From assembly GCF_001423295.1 (NCBI RefSeq), contig NZ_LMNG01000001.1:310829-374828 (forward strand): a DNA stretch of 64,000 nt, given 5' to 3'. Position numbers and translations under genes: made by a program. The stretch's first letter is position 1; every line of letters begins with the position of its first letter. Origin of the DNA: Methylobacterium sp. Leaf112. GTDB taxonomy: Bacteria; Pseudomonadota; Alphaproteobacteria; Rhizobiales; Beijerinckiaceae. A model generated the notes under the pieces. The model saw only the letters and a program-made list of their open reading frames with translations, was not told the DNA's origin and made no database searches. Shown here piece after piece: positions 9,485 to 18,441 of this stretch.

Positions 9485-10243
9485 ATGAGACGCATCACCA
9501 CCCTGGCCTTCGCGGCCGCAGCGACCCTCGCCTTCACGGGCGTGGCCGGCGCGCAGTCGGCCACCGGCCTGCCGGCCCTCGATGCCCTGCTGCCGGCCGG
9601 CAACGGCGCCGCGAGCGGGCGCATCCTGCAGCTCGTGGCGCTCCTCACGGTGCTGTCTCTGGCGCCGGGCCTCCTCGTGATGGTGACGAGCTTCACCCGG
9701 TTCGCCATCGCGTTCTCGTTCCTGCGCTCGGGGCTCGGCCTGCAAAGCACCCCGGCCAACATCTTCCTCGTGTCGCTGTCCCTGTTCATGACGTTCTACG
9801 TCATGTCGCCGACCTTCGACCGGGCCTGGAACGAGGGGCTGCGGCCGCTGACCGAGAACAAGATCACCGAACTCGAGGCGATTCCGAAGATCGTCGAGCC
9901 GTTCCGCGAGTTCATGGTGGCGCATGTCCGCCCCAAGGACCTCCAGACCTTTACGGATCTCGCCAGCCGCACCATCCCGAAGGCCGAGGGCGGCGAGACC
10001 GTCGACCTGCGCATCCTGATCCCGGCCTTCATGATCTCCGAGTTGCGGCGCGGCTTCGAGATCGGCTTCCTCATCGCCCTGCCGTTCCTCGTCATCGACA
10101 TGATCGTGTCCACGGTGGTGATGTCCATGGGCATGATGATGCTGCCGCCGACGGTGATTTCCCTGCCGTTCAAGGTGCTGTTCTTCATCCTCATCGACGG
10201 CTGGAACATGCTGGTGAGCGGGCTGGTGCGATCATTCTTTTAG
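9485..10243 (+). CDS. fliP: Flagellar export-gate protein FliP
   Basis: Core subunit of the FliP5Q4R1 export gate. 252 aa from the ATG at 9485, which puts a signal-like segment (RRITTLAFAAAATLAFTG) at the start as in other FliP proteins; a longer frame from 9431 adds 18 residues of no apparent value. Family blocks SFTRFAIAFSFLRSGLGLQS, then FLVSLSLFMTFYVMSP and GFEIGFLIALPFLVIDMIVS are present. The partners FliQ, FliR and FlhA are not in this window. Confidence 0.96.
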   Translation: MRRITTLAFAAAATLAFTGVAGAQSATGLPALDALLPAGNGAASGRILQLVALLTVLSLAPGLLVMVTSFTRFAIAFSFLRSGLGLQSTPANIFLVSLSLFMTFYVMSPTFDRAWNEGLRPLTENKITELEAIPKIVEPFREFMVAHVRPKDLQTFTDLASRTIPKAEGGETVDLRILIPAFMISELRRGFEIGFLIALPFLVIDMIVSTVVMSMGMMMLPPTVISLPFKVLFFILIDGWNMLVSGLVRSFF

Positions 10244-10366
10244 GCGTTCCCCCGAAAGGTTCCCGTCCGGCATCGCATTTCGATGATGCGGCGCAATCTC
10301 CGCGCAAGGCAGCATCGTGAAAAGGGCTCCATCAGATCGCTGGTCTGAAGCGGAGCAGCCCACCGA

Positions 10367-12061
10367 ATGTCCGGTCTCCAACACGCCGAACGCCTCTGGA
10401 ACAACATCCTCGCCCTCGGGGGACGGCGGATCGCCGCCCTCTCGCTCATCGGCGTGGTGGTCTTCCTCGCTGTCGGTCTCGGGGCGTACTACCTCAGCCG
10501 CCCGGCCCAGGAGACGCTCTACACCGGCCTCAGCCGTGAGGATGTCGGGCGCATCGGCAGCGTCCTGAAGGACGCCAACATCCCGTTCGACGTGAGCGCC
10601 GACGGCGCCGCCGTCCTCGTCTCCTACGGCAACACCGCCACGGCCCGCATGCTGCTGGCCGAGAAGGGCCTGCCGCAGAGCGCGAAGTCCGGTTACGAGC
10701 TGTTCAACGATCTCGGCTCCCTTGGCATGACCTCGTTCATGCAGGAGGTCACCCGCGTCCGCGCCCTGGAGGGCGAGATCGCCCGCACCATCCAGGGCAT
10801 GAAGGGCGTGAAGGCCGCCCGCGTCCACATCGTCCTGCCCGACCGCGGTTCGTTCCGCCGCGACCAGCAGCCGCCCTCGGCCTCCGTCGTGGTCCGGACC
10901 GAGCCCGCCGACGACGTCAGCGGCGCCCAGTCCATCCGCCACCTCGTCGCCTCGGCGGTGCCCGGCATGAAGCCCGACCGCGTCACCGTGATCGGCTCCG
11001 GCGGCTCGCTGCTCCTGTCGGGCGACGACACCAACGCCCAGCCGACCGGCAAGATGGCGACCCTCGAGAAGACCATCGGGCACGAGGTTCAGGACAACAT
11101 CCGCCGGACCCTGACCCCCTACCTCGGCGTCGGCAATTTCGAGGTGAGCGTCGCCGCCCGCCTCAACACCGACAAGACCGTCAAGAACGAGACGATCTTC
11201 AACCCGGACCAGCGCGTCGAGCGCTCGACCCGGGCCGTGCGCGAGACCGAGAACGCCCAGAACCGCAACGCCGCCAAGACCACCTCGGCGGCCCAGAACC
11301 TGCCCGACGCCCGCACCCGCTCGGACGGCAACGACTCCTCCAGCAACGAGACCCAGAAGCGCGAGGATCTCACCAACTACGAGATTTCCTCGCAGACGAT
11401 TCAGACGGTGAGCGACGGCTACGCCATCCGCCAGATCTCCGTCGCGGTCCTCGTCAACCGCGCGCGCCTCGCTTCCCTCGCCGGCCCAGACGCCACCAAG
11501 GCCCAGATCGACGCCCAGGTCGCCGAGATCGAGCAGCTCGTCGGCTCGGCCGCCGGCTTCAACAAGGAGCGCGGCGACAACGTCAAGGTCGCGGCCGTCG
11601 GCTTCGTCAACGACGGCCAGCCCCTGGAGGCCGTGCCGCCGCTGGGGATCATGGACGTGCTGATGCGCCAGTCGGCCACCCTCATCAACGCCGGCACCAT
11701 CCTGCTGGTGGCCGGCCTGCTGATCTGGTTCGGCCTGCGCCCGGCCATGCGCGCCATCCTCGAAATCCCCGCCGCCCAGCAGGAAGAGGTTCTGGCGTTG
11801 GCCGCCGCGACGGCCGCCGCCAACGGCAACGCGGCCCTTGCCGACGGAACCGCGCCGGGGCTGGCCCTCGGGAACAGCGCCGTCGGCGCCGGCGATGTGC
11901 CGAGCCTCGCCGCGCCCGCCGGTGGTGTCGCCGGCATGATCGAGGACCTCGCCGACAAGCTCGCCCGCTCGCCGCAGAAGCGACTGGAGCAGATGATCGA
12001 GACCGACGAAGCCCAGGCCGCCGAGATCCTGAAGCGCTGGCTCCTGCGTGAGGCCGCGTGA
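10367..12061 (+). CDS. fliF: Flagellar MS-ring protein FliF
   Basis: Forms the inner-membrane MS-ring on which FliG assembles. 564 aa. Two membrane segments flank the periplasmic ring-building domains: about residues 22-45 (IAALSLIGVVVFLAVGLGAY) and about 435-457 (TILLVAGLLIWFGLRP). Ring motifs LYTGLSREDVGRI and VKAARVHIVLPDRGSFRRD are conserved. The C-terminal tail (KRLEQMIETDEAQAAEILKR) is the FliG-binding end. A 123-base gap precedes it; it overlaps the next gene. Confidence 0.96.
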   Translation: MSGLQHAERLWNNILALGGRRIAALSLIGVVVFLAVGLGAYYLSRPAQETLYTGLSREDVGRIGSVLKDANIPFDVSADGAAVLVSYGNTATARMLLAEKGLPQSAKSGYELFNDLGSLGMTSFMQEVTRVRALEGEIARTIQGMKGVKAARVHIVLPDRGSFRRDQQPPSASVVVRTEPADDVSGAQSIRHLVASAVPGMKPDRVTVIGSGGSLLLSGDDTNAQPTGKMATLEKTIGHEVQDNIRRTLTPYLGVGNFEVSVAARLNTDKTVKNETIFNPDQRVERSTRAVRETENAQNRNAAKTTSAAQNLPDARTRSDGNDSSSNETQKREDLTNYEISSQTIQTVSDGYAIRQISVAVLVNRARLASLAGPDATKAQIDAQVAEIEQLVGSAAGFNKERGDNVKVAAVGFVNDGQPLEAVPPLGIMDVLMRQSATLINAGTILLVAGLLIWFGLRPAMRAILEIPAAQQEEVLALAAATAAANGNAALADGTAPGLALGNSAVGAGDVPSLAAPAGGVAGMIEDLADKLARSPQKRLEQMIETDEAQAAEILKRWLLREAA

Positions 12062-12735
12062 TGGCCCCCGCGATCGCCCGCCTGCTCCCCGACTTCTCCG
12101 TCCCCGCGACCGCGTCCCGCCCTCCGGCCGCACCCCGTGCGTCGGCGAATTCCGACGCGTCCGAAGGTCTTGCCGTTCTTCTGCGCGTGCCCTCGCCGGC
12201 CGTCCCCGCTCCCCCGCCGGAGGACCGGGCCGCGCTTCTCAAGGACGCCGAAGCCCGTGGCCGGGCCGAGGGGCGCACCCAGGCGCAGGCCGAATCCGCC
12301 GCCGCCCTGGCCTTCGCGCAGGCCGATTTCGACGCCCGCCTCGCGGCGGCCCGCGTGGATTGGTGCGCGGCCGAGAGCGATCGCCTCGCTGCCGGATTCT
12401 CCGCCGCGATCCATGCCCTCGGGGGCCAGCTCACCGACCGCGTCGGAAATCTGCTGGTGCCGGTGCTGACGGCCGGCCTCCGGCGCCAGGCCGTGGACGA
12501 ACTCGCCCTGACCCTCGCCCACCTGCTCGGCGATCCGCGCCACGCCCCCGTGCGGATCGGTGGACCGGCCGACCTCCTCGACGCCCTCGCGGGCAAGCTC
12601 GGCGCGGTGGAATCGACCGTGGCCTTCAGCCCCTCCGAGACCGTCGAGGTCACGATCCAGTCGGACCAGACTTTGATCGAAACGCAGCTCGGCGCCTGGG
12701 CCGGACTGCTCACTGCCGCCGTCGAAGGAGCCTAG
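12061..12735 (+). CDS. fliH: FliH-like flagellar assembly protein
   Basis: Likely the regulator of the export ATPase FliI, placed right after fliF as fliH often is. 224 aa from the ATG at 12061; a GTG at 12058 would overlap the fliF stop (GTGA). Residues about 60-110 are Ala/Arg-rich and helical (KDAEARGRAEGRTQAQAESA), typical of the FliH stalk, followed by a globular C-terminus (VNDELA-like region VDELALTLAHLLGD). Sequence similarity to canonical FliH is weak by eye. No fliI lies next to it. Confidence 0.65.
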   Translation: MAPAIARLLPDFSVPATASRPPAAPRASANSDASEGLAVLLRVPSPAVPAPPPEDRAALLKDAEARGRAEGRTQAQAESAAALAFAQADFDARLAAARVDWCAAESDRLAAGFSAAIHALGGQLTDRVGNLLVPVLTAGLRRQAVDELALTLAHLLGDPRHAPVRIGGPADLLDALAGKLGAVESTVAFSPSETVEVTIQSDQTLIETQLGAWAGLLTAAVEGA

Positions 12736-12739
12736 TGCG

Positions 12740-14074
12740 ATGGCTGACGATCACCACGAGATCATCATCATCAAGCGCCACGCCGACCACGACGAGGGTC
12801 ACCACGGCGGCGCCTGGAAGATCGCGCTCGCCGACTTCATGACGGCCATGATGGCCCTGTTCCTGGTGCTGTGGCTCATCGGCTCCACCACCAAGGAGAC
12901 GAAGACCGCCATCGCCCAGTACTTCAATCCCGTGAAGCTCGCCGACGTCACCTTCGATCGCAAGGGCGTGCGTGATCCCACCAACACCCCCGGCGAGCCG
13001 TCCCCCGAGGACGGCAAGGCCGAGGAGGCGGGTGGCAAGGGGGATGGCAAGGCAGAGGGCAAGGGCGACGGCAAGGGCGCCGATGCGGCCCCGGGCAGCC
13101 GTGTCCGCGAGTCCGCCCTGTTCCAGGACCCCTACGCGGTCCTGGCCAAGCTCGCGGCGGAGGCCGAAGCCGAATTCTCCAGCGCCGACACCGTCGCCTC
13201 CGAGACCGGCGAGCCCGGCATCCGGGGCGGCGAGGCCGCGCGCGATCCGTTCGATCCGCTCTACTGGCAGGTCGCCCCCGTGGCGAAGGCACGGACGGAG
13301 CAGCCGGGCTCCGCCGCCACGGTCAGCCCCCTGCCGCAGGAGGGCCGCCTCGACGCGCGTGCCGCGACTGCGCCGGCCAAGGGCACCGCATCGACCGGCG
13401 CGCCGAAGCCCGCGCCGATCCAGCTCGCCTCGGCCCTGCCCGAGGACGGCGAGATCCGTTTGCCCGCCCCCCTGCCGATGACCCCGAAGCCCGCCGAGGC
13501 CGCCGCGTCGAAGCCCGCCGAGGCCGCCGCGCCGAAGCCCACCAAGGAGAACCGGGAGAAGGAAAACCGGGAGGCGAACGCGGTCAAGGCCGCGGCGGAC
13601 GCCGCCGAGACGGCAGCCGTCGCCGCCCTCAAGGCCGAGATCGCCAAGGCGGTGCAGACCCAGGGCAACGCCCCGGCGCCCCGTGTCGAGGTCCGGCGTA
13701 CGGGCGAGGGCATCCTCATCAGCCTCACGGACGATGTGAGTTTCAGCATGTTCGGCGTCGGCTCGGCCGAGCCCCAGGCCAAGGTCGTGCGCGCCCTCGA
13801 ACAGGTGGCCCGCATCCTCAAGGACCGGCCCGGCCAGGTGATCGTGCGCGGCCACACCGACGGGCGCCCGTTCCGCTCCGAGACCTACGACAACTGGCGC
13901 CTGTCCTCGGCTCGGGCCCAGATGGCCTCCTACATGCTCGTGCGCGGCGGCCTCGCCGATGCGCGCCTGGAGCGGATCGAGGGCTACGCCGACCGCCAGC
14001 CGCGCAACCCCGCCGACCCGAAGGCGGCCGAGAACCGCCGCATCGAGATTCTTCTGCGCGGGCGACCCGAGTGA
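12740..14074 (+). CDS. motB: Flagellar motor stator protein MotB
   Basis: Peptidoglycan-anchored half of the proton-driven stator. 444 aa, long for MotB (about 300 is usual) because of an Ala/Pro/Lys/Glu-rich linker at about 90-310 typical of rhizobial MotB. The His/Asp-rich cytoplasmic start leads into one membrane helix WKIALADFMTAMMALFLVLW, with the proton-carrying Asp at residue 32. The C-terminal OmpA-like domain has VIVRGHTDGRPF, then SSARAQ and AENRRIEILL for peptidoglycan binding. GAAGGAG lies about 10 bases before the ATG. The stop overlaps a GTG used by motC. Confidence 0.95.
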   Translation: MADDHHEIIIIKRHADHDEGHHGGAWKIALADFMTAMMALFLVLWLIGSTTKETKTAIAQYFNPVKLADVTFDRKGVRDPTNTPGEPSPEDGKAEEAGGKGDGKAEGKGDGKGADAAPGSRVRESALFQDPYAVLAKLAAEAEAEFSSADTVASETGEPGIRGGEAARDPFDPLYWQVAPVAKARTEQPGSAATVSPLPQEGRLDARAATAPAKGTASTGAPKPAPIQLASALPEDGEIRLPAPLPMTPKPAEAAASKPAEAAAPKPTKENREKENREANAVKAAADAAETAAVAALKAEIAKAVQTQGNAPAPRVEVRRTGEGILISLTDDVSFSMFGVGSAEPQAKVVRALEQVARILKDRPGQVIVRGHTDGRPFRSETYDNWRLSSARAQMASYMLVRGGLADARLERIEGYADRQPRNPADPKAAENRRIEILLRGRPE

Positions 14075-15492
14075 CATCGGTGCCGAAGGATCGCCGGGGC
14101 TCTCATAGTCGCGACGGGCTCCCTCTCCTGGAAGGAGAGGGTTGGGGTGAGGTGCGTGGCTTCTCCGGAAAGGTCGCACACCTCACCCTGTCCCTCTCCT
14201 GGAAGGTGTGGGGACCCGCGCCCGGATCGACCTGGTGGGCGAACGCGAAGCTGCGGTCGCGCCTCGCCATCGTTGCCTTGGCCATGGGCCTGTTCGCGCA
14301 GCCCCTTGCGTACGCCGCCGATTCCCACGGCGGTGGCGGACACGGCGCGGCGCCGGCCGCCCCCATCGATCCCCTGCCGGTCAAGCCCTACACCGTGCCC
14401 GTCGAGATGGTGCGGACCCTGCAATTGCTGCAGGATCGGATCGCCCAAGGGTCGGGGCCGGCGCATACGGGCCAGCGCGCCCTCCTGGCCCATGCCGAGG
14501 AGCGGATGCGCGCCCTCGAACCGGAGGCCTGGGCCGATCCGGTCAACATCCGCGCGGCCGTCACCTTCGCCCTCGGTGGCGGCGGCCCGGCGCTCCTGCG
14601 CCACATCCTCGCCTCGTCCAAGGTTCCGGCGGACAGCACGCCCCTGGTGCTCGGCTCCCTCGCCTTCCTCGAAGGGCGCGAGAAGGAAGCCCGAACGCTC
14701 CTGACGAAGATCGACGCCGCCTCCGTGCCCGTGGGCCTCGGGGCGCAGCTCGCCCTGACCCAGTCGGCCCTGGTGGTGCGCGACGACCCCGCCCAGTCGA
14801 TCCGCCTCCTCGACCTCGCCCGTCTGCTGGCACCCGGCACCCTGGTGGAGGAGGGGGCGCTCCGCCGCGAGATCTTCGTCCTGGCGCAGGGCAACGACCT
14901 CGTGAAATTCGAGGCCCTGGCGATCCAGTATCTCCGCCGGTTCCGCCACTCGGTCTATGCCGGCAACTTCCGCCAGCGTTTCGCCGCCGCCCTGACCCGC
15001 CTCGATTTCGGGGCCGAAACCGGCCGTTTCGCCCGCCTGCAGGCGATGCTCGACGAGATCGAGCCCGAGGGGCGACGCGACCTCTACCTCCTCGTGGCCC
15101 GCGCCGCCCTCGACCAGGGCAAGAACGCCACCGCGATCTTCGCCGCCGAGCGCACCGTGACCCTGACCGAGCCGGGCTCCGTCGCGGCGATCCGGGCACG
15201 CCTCTACCGGGCCGCCGCCCTCGTGGTGGTGGACGGCCGGTTCGAGGAGAGCGTCGAGACCCTGCGGATGACCGACCGCAGCGTCCTCGCGGCGGCCGAC
15301 CGCGACCTCCTCGACGCGGCGCTCGCCACCGCGCGGGAGATCCGCGACGTGCCGGGCGTCCCGGACGCGCCGCCGCCTGCGCCGGAGCCGTCCCGGCTCG
15401 CTGCCCGCGAACTTCCGACCACGCCCGCCATCGCCCGTGCCCAGGGGGCGATCGGCCAGATCGACGACCTGATGAGGAAGAGCGGCCGATGA
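14071..15492 (+). CDS. motC: Chemotaxis/motility protein MotC
   Basis: Periplasmic protein that in Sinorhizobium acts with MotB in motor function. The open frame begins at GTG 14071, overlapping the motB stop (GTGA), giving 473 aa. The export signal (RLAIVALAMGLFAQPLAYAA) comes only at about residues 67-87. Residues about 17-45 are encoded by a palindromic repeat (14121-14206), so the working start could be GTG 14206 instead. The mature part is helical and Ala/Leu-rich (LLTKIDAASVPVGLGAQLAL) like rhizobial MotC. It overlaps the fliK start by four bases. Confidence 0.85.
   Translation: MTSVPKDRRGSHSRDGLPLLEGEGWGEVRGFSGKVAHLTLSLSWKVWGPAPGSTWWANAKLRSRLAIVALAMGLFAQPLAYAADSHGGGGHGAAPAAPIDPLPVKPYTVPVEMVRTLQLLQDRIAQGSGPAHTGQRALLAHAEERMRALEPEAWADPVNIRAAVTFALGGGGPALLRHILASSKVPADSTPLVLGSLAFLEGREKEARTLLTKIDAASVPVGLGAQLALTQSALVVRDDPAQSIRLLDLARLLAPGTLVEEGALRREIFVLAQGNDLVKFEALAIQYLRRFRHSVYAGNFRQRFAAALTRLDFGAETGRFARLQAMLDEIEPEGRRDLYLLVARAALDQGKNATAIFAAERTVTLTEPGSVAAIRARLYRAAALVVVDGRFEESVETLRMTDRSVLAAADRDLLDAALATAREIRDVPGVPDAPPPAPEPSRLAARELPTTPAIARAQGAIGQIDDLMRKSGR
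14121..14206 (+). repeat. Palindromic intergenic-type repeat at the motB-motC junction
   Basis: Nested inverted repeat: CCCTCTCC/GGAGAGGG at 14121-14128 and 14134-14141 form a small hairpin, GGTGAGGTG at 14146-14154 pairs with CACCTCACC at 14179-14187, and GGAGAGGG also pairs with CCCTCTCC at 14192-14199. This resembles the short palindromic elements seen between genes in many proteobacteria. It sits just after motB and lies within the longest motC frame. Confidence 0.7.
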
Positions 15493-17189
15493 ACACGTTC
15501 GCTGCGATGAAGCCGGCGCCTCGTCCGGCCGAGGCCGTCGCAATCCGAAGCGGGGCGGAAGCCGTCGAGGCGTCGGCGGACGGCGTCGCCGAAGCGTTCG
15601 GTGCCGTCCTCGGCGCGCTCCAGGAGGGCCGTCCCGCCAAGGAGACGGCCGGTCGCGCGGATAGGGCCGGCGACGAGGCGGCGTCCGGCGCGGGCCCGGC
15701 TCCGGCTGAACCGGCCAACCCCCTCCTCGGCCTCGTTGTCGCCGTCGATACGGGCACCGTTCCGCAACCGCCGGCGACCACCATGGACCCGGCGGCCCTC
15801 CAGGCGCTCCTCGCGCGGGCGGTACCGGGCGCCGTCCCTGCTCCCGTCCTCGCCCCCGCCGTGGCGCCCCGCGCGACCGCTGGGTCCGACCAGGCCGTGT
15901 CCGCGCAAGGCGCGGCCGTCCCGGTGGGCGTGGCGGACCTCGCCGCCGGGATCGCTCTGGCGGCCGGGGGGAGTGGGCAGAGCCGGAGCGGCCCGGTCCA
16001 GACCGCCCCGATGCAGGATGATCCCACCCGGGCGGTCTCGGTGGAGGTCGAGGCCGTGTCGCGGACCGTTGCCGAATCCCGTCCCCAGGTGACGATCCTC
16101 CAGCAGGAGACGCATTTCGCGCCGGTGAGGCCGAGGCTCGTCGCCGGGCAGGCCGCCGCGCTCCCTGCGTCGGCGGGCCAAGCCGGCGCCATCCCGGCGC
16201 CCGTCGCCCCCGCGCCGATCCTCCCGACCCTCGCCGCCGCCATGACGGACGCCGTGCCCGCGCGCGAGGCGGCATTGCCCCTCGGCGCCGCCGTCGGCGC
16301 TGGTGTGGCCGCCGTTTCCGCACCGACAAGCGCCCCGGCTGCCGCACCGTCCGCCATCGACCCTACGGTGCCCCAAGCCGTTGCCCCGGTGCCCCAAGCC
16401 GGTGCTCCGGTGCCACCGGCCGGATCGCTGCCCGCGCCGTCGGCCGAGCCATCCGGCAAGCCGCGCCGGGCCGAGGCCGCACCGGCCACGACGGAGACCG
16501 CGACGGTGGCCTCGCCGACGGTCCAGCGCCTCGCCGGCCAAGCGCTTCCCGTCGAGGCCGCCCAATCGACGGCGGGAGACGTTCTCACCGCCGAGGCCGG
16601 TCCGCGCGAGACCATCGCGCCCGTCGCCACGGCGCCGGCGGGCACCCTGCCGTCCGCCGCCCTCGGCGAGCCGGTCCGTCAGGTCGCCGAGGCCGTGGCC
16701 GCCGAACTGGCCCGTCCGGCGGCCACGGCCACAACCGCCGCCGCGACGCCCGGCACCGAGGGACCCCTGCGGCTCCTCACCATCCAGCTCCGGCCGATGG
16801 ATCTCGGCACCGTCCTCGTGCGGATGCGCCTGCGCGACGGCCAGCTCGAGATGAGTCTCCATGCCAGCCGCGAGGAGACGGCCGCCCTCCTGCGCCAGGA
16901 CGGCGCCCTCCTCACCGACCTGCTGCGCAACTCCGGCTACCAGCCGGACACCATCACCATCGCGTCGAACGGTGCCGGCGCTCCGTCCCAGGGCGAGGGC
17001 GGTCGTCCCGGTGCGGGGACGTCGTTCCAGCCGGGTGGCCAGGGCGGCCAGGCGCAGGGGGGCGCCAACCCCGACCAGGCCCCCCGGCGCGGGGGCGACA
17101 CGCATGCGGATGAGCGAGCAGACCTGACCCATGAGCGGACCCATGAGACGATTTCTTCCGGCCCTGACCGCAGCGGCCTGTACCTTTAG
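15489..17189 (+). CDS. fliK: Flagellar hook-length control protein FliK (MotD-like)
   Basis: Measures hook length and switches export specificity. 566 aa from ATG 15489, overlapping the motC stop. The first ~400 residues are low-complexity, Ala/Pro-rich ruler sequence; the C-terminal domain (LRLLTIQLRPMDLGTVLVRM, GQLEMSLHASREETAALLRQ) is the Flg_hook family core. It ends GPDRSGLYL, well inside the next gene: the overlap is 59 bases in a different frame. In rhizobia the motB-motC-fliK(motD) order is the same. Confidence 0.92.
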   Translation: MNTFAAMKPAPRPAEAVAIRSGAEAVEASADGVAEAFGAVLGALQEGRPAKETAGRADRAGDEAASGAGPAPAEPANPLLGLVVAVDTGTVPQPPATTMDPAALQALLARAVPGAVPAPVLAPAVAPRATAGSDQAVSAQGAAVPVGVADLAAGIALAAGGSGQSRSGPVQTAPMQDDPTRAVSVEVEAVSRTVAESRPQVTILQQETHFAPVRPRLVAGQAAALPASAGQAGAIPAPVAPAPILPTLAAAMTDAVPAREAALPLGAAVGAGVAAVSAPTSAPAAAPSAIDPTVPQAVAPVPQAGAPVPPAGSLPAPSAEPSGKPRRAEAAPATTETATVASPTVQRLAGQALPVEAAQSTAGDVLTAEAGPRETIAPVATAPAGTLPSAALGEPVRQVAEAVAAELARPAATATTAAATPGTEGPLRLLTIQLRPMDLGTVLVRMRLRDGQLEMSLHASREETAALLRQDGALLTDLLRNSGYQPDTITIASNGAGAPSQGEGGRPGAGTSFQPGGQGGQAQGGANPDQAPRRGGDTHADERADLTHERTHETISSGPDRSGLYL

Positions 17190-17730
17190 GGGGATCTCGG
17201 CTGCGGTCGGGACCGCCCAGGCGGGTGTTCCCCCGGTGGCGAGCACGATCTGCGAGCGTGAGATGGCGGGCGCGGCGGCGAAGCACGGCGTGCCCCTCGG
17301 CGTGCTCTATGCCGTGGGCCTGACGGAGAGCGGCAACCGCGGCTCGCTCCAGCCCTATGCCATGAACATCGCCGGCAAGGCGTACTTTGGCACCAACGCG
17401 GCCGATGTGGTGGCGCGCCTCGGCGAGGCTCAACGCAACGGCGTGAAACTCGTCGATCTCGGCTGCATGCAGATCAACCACCATTACCACCGGGCGAAGT
17501 TCACGTCCCTGGAGGGGATGATCGACCCGGCGCAGAACGTCGAATACGCCACGCGCTTCCTGAAGGAGCTGAAGGCGCGCGAAGGCAGCTGGACCCTGGC
17601 GGTGGCCCGCTACCATGCCGGGCCCAACAACAATCCCGCCCAGAAGACCTATGTCTGCCGGGTGATCGCCAACATGGTGGCGTCGGGCTTCGGCGGTTGG
17701 ACGCCGGGGGCCAAGACCTTCTGTCAGTGA
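17131..17730 (+). CDS. Secreted lytic transglycosylase
   Basis: Probably cuts peptidoglycan so that the flagellar rod can pass. 199 aa from ATG 17131; ATG 17143 (MRRFLPALTAAACTF) would give a tidier signal peptide. The SLT core has the catalytic-Glu context GVLYAVGLTESGN, then GCMQINHHYH and VARYHAGPNNN as in family 1 transglycosylases. It starts inside the fliK 3' end, meets the opposing ftcR 25 bases downstream, and closes the rightward operon. Confidence 0.9.
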   Translation: MSGPMRRFLPALTAAACTFRGISAAVGTAQAGVPPVASTICEREMAGAAAKHGVPLGVLYAVGLTESGNRGSLQPYAMNIAGKAYFGTNAADVVARLGEAQRNGVKLVDLGCMQINHHYHRAKFTSLEGMIDPAQNVEYATRFLKELKAREGSWTLAVARYHAGPNNNPAQKTYVCRVIANMVASGFGGWTPGAKTFCQ

Positions 17731-17754
17731 GCGGCGCGTGGCGGCGTCGGCGGG

Positions 17755-18441
17755 CTACCCGACGAAGGTGTAGCCCATGAAGCGCTTGGCCTCGATGGGG
17801 TCGAAGCCGAGCCGGGCGGAGAGCTTCTTGCGCAGCTTGCTCACGTGCCCCTCGATGACGCTCTCCTCGACGCCGTTGCTGTAGACGCCGTAGACTACGT
17901 TGTAGATCTGCGTCTTCGTCATCCGCTTGCCCCGATTGCGCACGAGGCATTCGAGGATGTGCCGCTCGCGACGCGGCAGGGCCAGGACTTCGCCGTCCAC
18001 CTCCGGATCGCGGCCGTCGAAGAACACCTTGAGGCGTTCCGTGGGGGCGGGCACGTCGCGAGGCGGAAGGGGAGCGCCGCCGTTGACCCGGCGCCAGATC
18101 GCCTCCGACCGGGCCAGGATCTCGCGGACATGGACGGGTTTGGGCAGCACGTCGTCGATGCCCGCCTCGAACAGCAGCAGCGTCTGGTCGAGGGACCGCA
18201 CGTCGCTTAGCGCGATGATCGGTGCGCGCGAGAGCCGGCGGATGGTGCCGGCACACTTGGCCCTGTCCTCGAAATCACCCAGCAGGAAACCCTGGATCGC
18301 TTCACGGTCCAGGCGCGAGGACGCCTGGAACCAATTGGCGAACTCGTCCGGTGCCAGACCGAGGGACGAGATGCCCTCCCGGTCGAAACTGGCCTTGTAC
18401 CCGGCGTTCACCGATTGCCGGGTGTCGACCAAGATATACAT
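17755..18441 (-). CDS. ftcR: Flagellar transcriptional regulator FtcR
   Basis: OmpR-type regulator; in Brucella FtcR activates fliF and other flagellar genes. 228 aa. The receiver is degenerate: the start MYILVDTRQS has only one acidic pocket residue and the usual phospho-Asp area reads FLLGDFED, but the conserved Lys is kept in VLPKPVHVREILAR. The DNA-binding winged helix has LPRRERHILECLVRNRGKRM and VSKLRKKLSARLGFDPIEAK, ending with FMGYTFVG. It lies at the meeting point of the two flagellar arms and has a long upstream region of its own. Confidence 0.93.
   Translation of the reverse strand: MYILVDTRQSVNAGYKASFDREGISSLGLAPDEFANWFQASSRLDREAIQGFLLGDFEDRAKCAGTIRRLSRAPIIALSDVRSLDQTLLLFEAGIDDVLPKPVHVREILARSEAIWRRVNGGAPLPPRDVPAPTERLKVFFDGRDPEVDGEVLALPRRERHILECLVRNRGKRMTKTQIYNVVYGVYSNGVEESVIEGHVSKLRKKLSARLGFDPIEAKRFMGYTFVG

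Noticed and set aside
12710..14179. Long open frame on the minus strand opposite motB
   Set aside because: It is the antisense shadow of motB in very GC-rich DNA; its Gly/Arg/His-rich translation has no fold or motif.
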